Source: Lachnospiraceae bacterium
Lineage (GTDB): Bacteria; Bacillota; Clostridia; Lachnospirales; Lachnospiraceae
Direction of reading: 5' to 3'
NCBI GenBank assembly: GCA_017520425.1
Contig: JAFXFO010000039.1
Location: 1 to 43,845, forward strand
Length of the DNA stretch: 43,845 bases
Translations under genes and position numbers: made by a program
In this document: positions 40,398 through 43,845 of the stretch, one piece after another
Position numbering within the stretch: position 1 is the stretch's first letter
Layout of the letters: each line of letters begins with the position of its first letter
Notes under the pieces: model-generated
Database searches by the model: none
Told to the model about the DNA's origin: nothing
Seen by the model: only the letters and a program-made list of their open reading frames with translations

Positions 40398-41261
40398 ATG
40401 AGACTTGGCGGAAATGTATTTTATCAAGGAAATAGTGCAAAGGAATATGCACAGCTACATGTGAAAAAGGGGTTTGGAGCAGCGCTGTGTCCGGATTGGA
40501 TCAGCTTGGATAGACCGGCTGAAATGCGAGAGTTTAAGGATGTGATGCAGTCTTATGATATACGTATCGCGGAAGTAGGTGCATGGTGTAATCCTCTGCA
40601 TCCGGACAAGAAGGAAGCGGAAGAGAAGATTCAGTTTATGATTAAGAGACTGGAACTGGCAGAAGAATTAGAGGCCTGCACCTGTGTAAATATTTTGGGA
40701 ACCAAGCAGACCGGTACATGGTTTGGGGCAGATGGGGCATGCTATAGTGAAAGTTTTTTTGAGGAAGCGGTAGCTGTCAGTCAGCGAATTATAGATGCGG
40801 TAAAGCCGGTAAAAACTAAGCTTTCCTTCGAGATGATGCCTTACTGTTTTTTGGATTCGCCGCAGGAGTATCTGCGCTTTTTAAAGGCAGTGGACAGAGA
40901 GGCGGCAGGGGTGCATCTGGATATTTGTAATACCATGAATCATCCCAGGCGTTTTTATGCTAACGGGGAGTTTATACGGGAGACTTTCGGGCTTTTGAAG
41001 GATAAGATTGTGACCATGCATTTAAAGGATATTGCGCTTCGGACGGATGAACTGACGGTTATGTTTGATGAAGTGCTTTTGGGAACCGGCGGGATTGATT
41101 ATCATGTACTTATGCAGGAAACAGCCAAACTGCCTGCGGATACGCCGGCCATGCTGGAGCATTTGGAGACGGAAGAAGAGTATGATAAGGCTGCAGAAGC
41201 CGTTATTCGTTTTGCTGAAGGCGCAGGTATGAAGAAAGAAGGGAGTTGTTGGATAGCATGA
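40398..41261 (+). CDS. Sugar phosphate isomerase/epimerase family TIM barrel
   Basis: This 287-residue protein has the xylose-isomerase-like TIM-barrel pattern (AP_endonuc_2 family). It has KLSFEMMPYCFLDSPQEYLRF with a metal-binding Glu, GVHLDICNTMNHPRRFY with Asp and His, IVTMHLKDIAL with His, and GTGGIDYHVLMQE. These metal ligands are in the usual order Glu-Asp-His-Glu. The substrate is unknown; family members isomerise keto and aldo sugars or dehydrate inositol derivatives. It begins 10 bases after the oxidase and overlaps the L-lactate dehydrogenase start by four bases, which implies a common pathway for all three. Confidence 0.88.
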   Translation: MRLGGNVFYQGNSAKEYAQLHVKKGFGAALCPDWISLDRPAEMREFKDVMQSYDIRIAEVGAWCNPLHPDKKEAEEKIQFMIKRLELAEELEACTCVNILGTKQTGTWFGADGACYSESFFEEAVAVSQRIIDAVKPVKTKLSFEMMPYCFLDSPQEYLRFLKAVDREAAGVHLDICNTMNHPRRFYANGEFIRETFGLLKDKIVTMHLKDIALRTDELTVMFDEVLLGTGGIDYHVLMQETAKLPADTPAMLEHLETEEEYDKAAEAVIRFAEGAGMKKEGSCWIA

Positions 41262-42199
41262 ATTACAGAAAAGCGGTTATGATTGGTTGCGGTTATGTGG
41301 GGGCTGCATCGGTATTCAGTTTGATGCAGAGTGGATTATTTTCCGAGATTGCAATGATTGATGCGAATCAGGAAAAGGCAGAAGGAGAGGCTATGGATAT
41401 AAGCCATGGTATTCCTTTTAGCAAGCATATGAAGATATATGCGGGTGATTATGATGATGTAAGAGATGCCGGAATTGTAATAATCACAGCCGGAGCAAAC
41501 CAGAAGCCAAATGAAACCCGTTTGGAACTGGTACACAAGAATGTGGCAATCTTTAAGTCTATCATTCCGGAGATTGCAAGCAGGGATTTTGGGGGAATTA
41601 TATTAGTCGTAGCGAATCCTGTGGATATATTGACTCAGGTAGCACAGAAGCTTTCGGGACTTCCGGAGAATCGTGTCATCGGTTCCGGTACTGTGTTGGA
41701 TACAGCACGACTAAAATACAGTCTCAGCGAGCATTTGGGTGTGGATAGCAGAAGTGTTCATGCGTTTATTATTGGGGAGCATGGGGATAGTGAGATTGCA
41801 GTCTGGAGCAGTGCCAGTGTTTCGGGTGTACCGCTGGATGCATTTTGTGAAATGCGCGGTCATTTTCATCATGATGAAGCAGAAGAACGGATTGAAGAAA
41901 GAGTTCGCAATTTTGCCTATGAGATTATTGAGCGAAAGAATGCTACCTATTTTGGCGTAGCCATGGCTGTTAAGCGCATCTGTGAAGTGATTGTGCGTGA
42001 TGAAAAGACCATTCTGCCCGTATCTACCATGATGCATGGAGAGTATGGGATTGAGGATGTGGTCTTAAGTATGCCTTGTATATTGGGGAAGGACGGTATT
42101 GAAACCAAGGTGCCTATCTCATTAAGTGAGGAAGAGATTAAGGAATTACAGGAATCTGCAAATGTATTGAAGGAAATTACCAAAGAATTAGGTTTGTAA
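41258..42199 (+). CDS. ldh: L-lactate dehydrogenase
   Basis: The enzyme interconverts pyruvate and L-lactate with NAD(H). The product shows the Rossmann start KAVMIGCGYVGAASVFSLM, the NAD-specificity acidic residue in AMIDANQEKAEGEAMDISHG, the catalytic loop arginine (NETRLELVHKN), GSGTVLDTARLKYSL with the substrate arginine, and the active-site histidine in IIGEHGDSEIAVW (about H175). This separates it from malate dehydrogenase, whose specificity loop differs. The ATG at 41258 overlaps the stop of the previous gene (ATGA); upstream TTG codons at 41246 and 41249 are less likely. It may produce or consume the substrate of the flavin oxidase in the same operon. Confidence 0.93.
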   Translation: MNYRKAVMIGCGYVGAASVFSLMQSGLFSEIAMIDANQEKAEGEAMDISHGIPFSKHMKIYAGDYDDVRDAGIVIITAGANQKPNETRLELVHKNVAIFKSIIPEIASRDFGGIILVVANPVDILTQVAQKLSGLPENRVIGSGTVLDTARLKYSLSEHLGVDSRSVHAFIIGEHGDSEIAVWSSASVSGVPLDAFCEMRGHFHHDEAEERIEERVRNFAYEIIERKNATYFGVAMAVKRICEVIVRDEKTILPVSTMMHGEYGIEDVVLSMPCILGKDGIETKVPISLSEEEIKELQESANVLKEITKELGL

Positions 42200-42204
42200 G
42201 CGTG

Positions 42205-42223
42205 TAGTATATATGATATACTA
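42205..42223. promoter_or_regulatory. Inverted repeat before the symporter gene
   Basis: TAGTATAT (42205-42212) and ATATACTA (42216-42223) form a perfect inverted repeat around ATG, 35 bases before the symporter start. It may be an operator or part of a promoter, since TATACT is a usable -10. Confidence 0.45.
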
Positions 42224-42257
42224 AAGCAAGCATGACAAAAGAGAAGGGGTAATTCAA

Positions 42258-43676
42258 ATGACTTTTAATGATGTGTTGAACAAGATTAATGATGTAATGT
42301 ATACCTACATACTGATTATTTTATTGATTGGTGTTGGTGTATACTTTACGATTCGAACCAAAGGAGTACAGTTTCGACTGTTTAAGGACGGTATCAAATC
42401 CATTATGGAGCCTTCGGAAAAGAATAAGGAGGGGGAGAAGAAGGTATCTTCTTTCCAGGCATTGATGATTTCTACTGCCTCCAGAGTAGGAACCGGAAAT
42501 ATCGCCGGTATTGCTACGGCAATTGCCGCAGGTGGACCGGGAGCGGTTTTCTGGATGTGGCTCATGGCTCTTATCGGTGGTGCTTCGGCATTTATAGAAA
42601 GTACTTTGGCGCAGATTTATAAGGTGAAGAACGGAGGACAGTATCGTGGTGGTCCGTCTTATTATATGGAACGTGCTTTAGGCAAAAGATGGATGGGTAT
42701 CCTGTTTTCCATTCTGTTGATTATTTGTTTTGCTTACGGATTTAACGGGTTGCAGGCATTTAATATGTCATCTGCCTTAGAGTACTATATCGCGGATTAT
42801 TCCAATACGGTCGGTCCTATGGTAGTAGGAATTACCTTGGCGGTGCTCTTCGGTCTGGTAATCTGGGGCGGAACTCATCGAATCGGTTTTATCTCTTCTG
42901 TAATTGTGCCGGTTATGGCTACCATATATATATTGATGGGTCTCGTAACCATGATTATGAATATTACGGAATTACCCGGAGTAATTGCGTTGATTCTAAG
43001 GGAAGCTTTTGATGTGCAGGCGATTATGGGCGGATTTGCCGGAAGTGCGGTAGTGCTTGGTATCAAAAGAGGTTTGTTCTCCAATGAAGCAGGTATGGGT
43101 AGTGCACCTAATGCATCTGCTTCTGCAGACGTAGAGCATCCTGTAAAGCAGGGCTTGGTTCAGGTGATTTCCGTATTTATCGATACCATATTGATTTGTT
43201 CCAGTACCGCATTCATGCTGTTGCTTTCCGGTGTGGAAGGTATCAAGGGTACATTGGACGGTATTCCTTATGTACAGAAGGCAATCAGTGCCAATGTTGG
43301 AGAGTGGGGTATTCACTTTATCACCTTCTCCATCTTTGCATTTGCGTTTACCAGTCTGATTGGAAATTACTGCTATGCAGAGTCCAATATTCTGTTTATT
43401 AAGAACAATAAGGTGGTTTTAAATATTTTCCGAGTAACCTGTTTGGCAGCAGTATTTTTAGGTGCTCAGGCGGACTTTAGTATGGTTTGGAACTTGGCGG
43501 ATGTGACCATGGGTCTGATGGCTATCGTTAATATAATCGCTATGTTTATGTTGGGTAAGGTGGCTTTGAAGGTGCTGAAGCATTATGAAAAGCAGAAAAA
43601 AGAAGGTAAGAAGCCGGTGTTCTATGAGGATGAAGTGGGACTGACCGGAACCGTTTGGACAAGAAACAGAGAATAA
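42258..43676 (+). CDS. Sodium:alanine symporter family (AGCS) transporter
   Basis: The 472-residue protein shows the AGCS hallmarks. The N-terminal helix is followed by VYFTIRTKGVQFRLF, then SSFQALMISTASRVGTGNIAGIATAIAAGGPGAVFWMWLMALIGGASAF (sodium and substrate site), and near the middle GIKRGLFSNEAGMGSAPNASASA. These proteins import alanine, glycine or similar small amino acids together with sodium or protons. About eleven membrane segments can be followed. GAGAAGGGG precedes the ATG. It ends in a strong terminator. Its place after L-lactate dehydrogenase suggests use of alanine or pyruvate-related substrates by the operon. Confidence 0.95.
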   Translation: MTFNDVLNKINDVMYTYILIILLIGVGVYFTIRTKGVQFRLFKDGIKSIMEPSEKNKEGEKKVSSFQALMISTASRVGTGNIAGIATAIAAGGPGAVFWMWLMALIGGASAFIESTLAQIYKVKNGGQYRGGPSYYMERALGKRWMGILFSILLIICFAYGFNGLQAFNMSSALEYYIADYSNTVGPMVVGITLAVLFGLVIWGGTHRIGFISSVIVPVMATIYILMGLVTMIMNITELPGVIALILREAFDVQAIMGGFAGSAVVLGIKRGLFSNEAGMGSAPNASASADVEHPVKQGLVQVISVFIDTILICSSTAFMLLLSGVEGIKGTLDGIPYVQKAISANVGEWGIHFITFSIFAFAFTSLIGNYCYAESNILFIKNNKVVLNIFRVTCLAAVFLGAQADFSMVWNLADVTMGLMAIVNIIAMFMLGKVALKVLKHYEKQKKEGKKPVFYEDEVGLTGTVWTRNRE

Positions 43677-43677
43677 A

Positions 43678-43705
43678 AAATTGTCGCCGAAAGGCGACAA
43701 TTTTT
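43678..43705 (+). terminator. Strong terminator after the symporter
   Basis: TTGTCGCC (43681-43688) pairs with GGCGACAA (43693-43700) around a GAAA tetraloop, extended by AAA and TTT, and ends in a T-tract. Confidence 0.92.
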
Positions 43706-43721
43706 ATTATGGGCTTTAGCC

Positions 43722-43801
43722 TGGTTGAGTGCGTAGCTACGAGTTTCTCCGAAAGAGAAACGACGTACGCACGAAACATACAACCACCCGCTATGCGGGT
43801 G
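43722..43801. other. Highly base-paired intergenic element
   Basis: Three stems are nested: TGGTTG (43722-43727) with CAACCA (43781-43786), GTGCGT (43729-43734) with ACGCAC (43767-43772), and GTTTCTC (43743-43749) with GAGAAAC (43755-43761). A fourth hairpin, CACCCGC-TAT-GCGGGTG (43785-43801), overlaps the first stem by two bases. No coding frame of note fits. It could be a dispersed repeat (MITE or REP-like) or a structured RNA. The sequence after it to the window end is AT-rich and has no recognised gene. Confidence 0.6.
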
Positions 43802-43845
43802 CGCAGTGTTTGTTATACAAAAAAATCACCTTTCCGTTATAATGA

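Noticed and set aside
1-43845. CRISPR arrays, tRNA and rRNA genes
   Set aside because: No regularly spaced repeats, no clover-leaf sequence ending in CCA with GTTCRANNC, and no rRNA-like segments were recognised by eye on either strand.

Overview
The window reads as a chromosomal segment of a low-GC Gram-positive Clostridia, most likely a motile, spore-forming member of the Lachnospiraceae. Support comes from the two-subunit dihydroorotate dehydrogenase (pyrK-pyrD), a SipL-like SPOCS/LysM protein, the sporulation regulator SpoIIID, purine-rich Shine-Dalgarno sites, sigma-A type promoters, a sigma-28 type promoter, and a twitching ATPase with chemotaxis-like partners. This assignment is inferred from gene content only. 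No rRNA, tRNA, CRISPR array, transposase or integrase was seen.

Left third (1-18.3 kb) is mainly housekeeping. It starts with the tail of a membrane protein and a GNAT gene, then pyrK-pyrD, the SPOCS/LysM gene, a secreted or flagellum-associated protein on the minus strand behind a sigma-28 type promoter, a lipoprotein, the cluster ispE-gntR-small membrane protein-murI-DUF1934, a small membrane protein (minus), cardiolipin synthase, a trigger-factor-like lipoprotein, asnS and an NlpC/P60 cell-wall hydrolase. An internally deleted XRE regulator and a methionyl-tRNA-synthetase-like protein with a broken KMSKS motif follow. The latter has a short leader ORF and a strong hairpin in front of it.

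Middle third (18.4-33.8 kb) is accessory. It holds an XRE-Fic fusion, an XRE-receiver fusion, an aminoglycoside-phosphotransferase-like kinase and a fragment of a phage BRO antirepressor. Then comes a 12.2-kb block bounded by two 151-bp direct repeats that are the promoter-proximal part of spoIIID. The left copy is a truncated pseudogene and the right copy opens the intact gene. The block carries about fifteen mostly unrelated genes, all on the plus strand: a membrane protein, an XRE protein with MotA/FliG-like parts, an S41-like peptidase, RidA, a GyrI-like protein, a pyroglutamyl-peptidase-like protein, KilA-N, an AlkZ-related protein, a toroid-like protein, two methyltransferases, GNAT, YjbR and a HAM1-like pyrophosphatase. 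Three homologous hairpin terminators recur at gene borders, two of them fused to an extended -10 promoter.

Right third (33.7-43.8 kb) returns to core genes: spoIIID, a MATE exporter, pilT, a voltage-gated-type potassium channel, a convergent CheX-like/CheY pair, and a metabolic operon of FMN-dependent hydroxy-acid oxidase, TIM-barrel isomerase, L-lactate dehydrogenase and a sodium:alanine-type symporter. It ends with a strong terminator and a heavily base-paired element of unknown nature.
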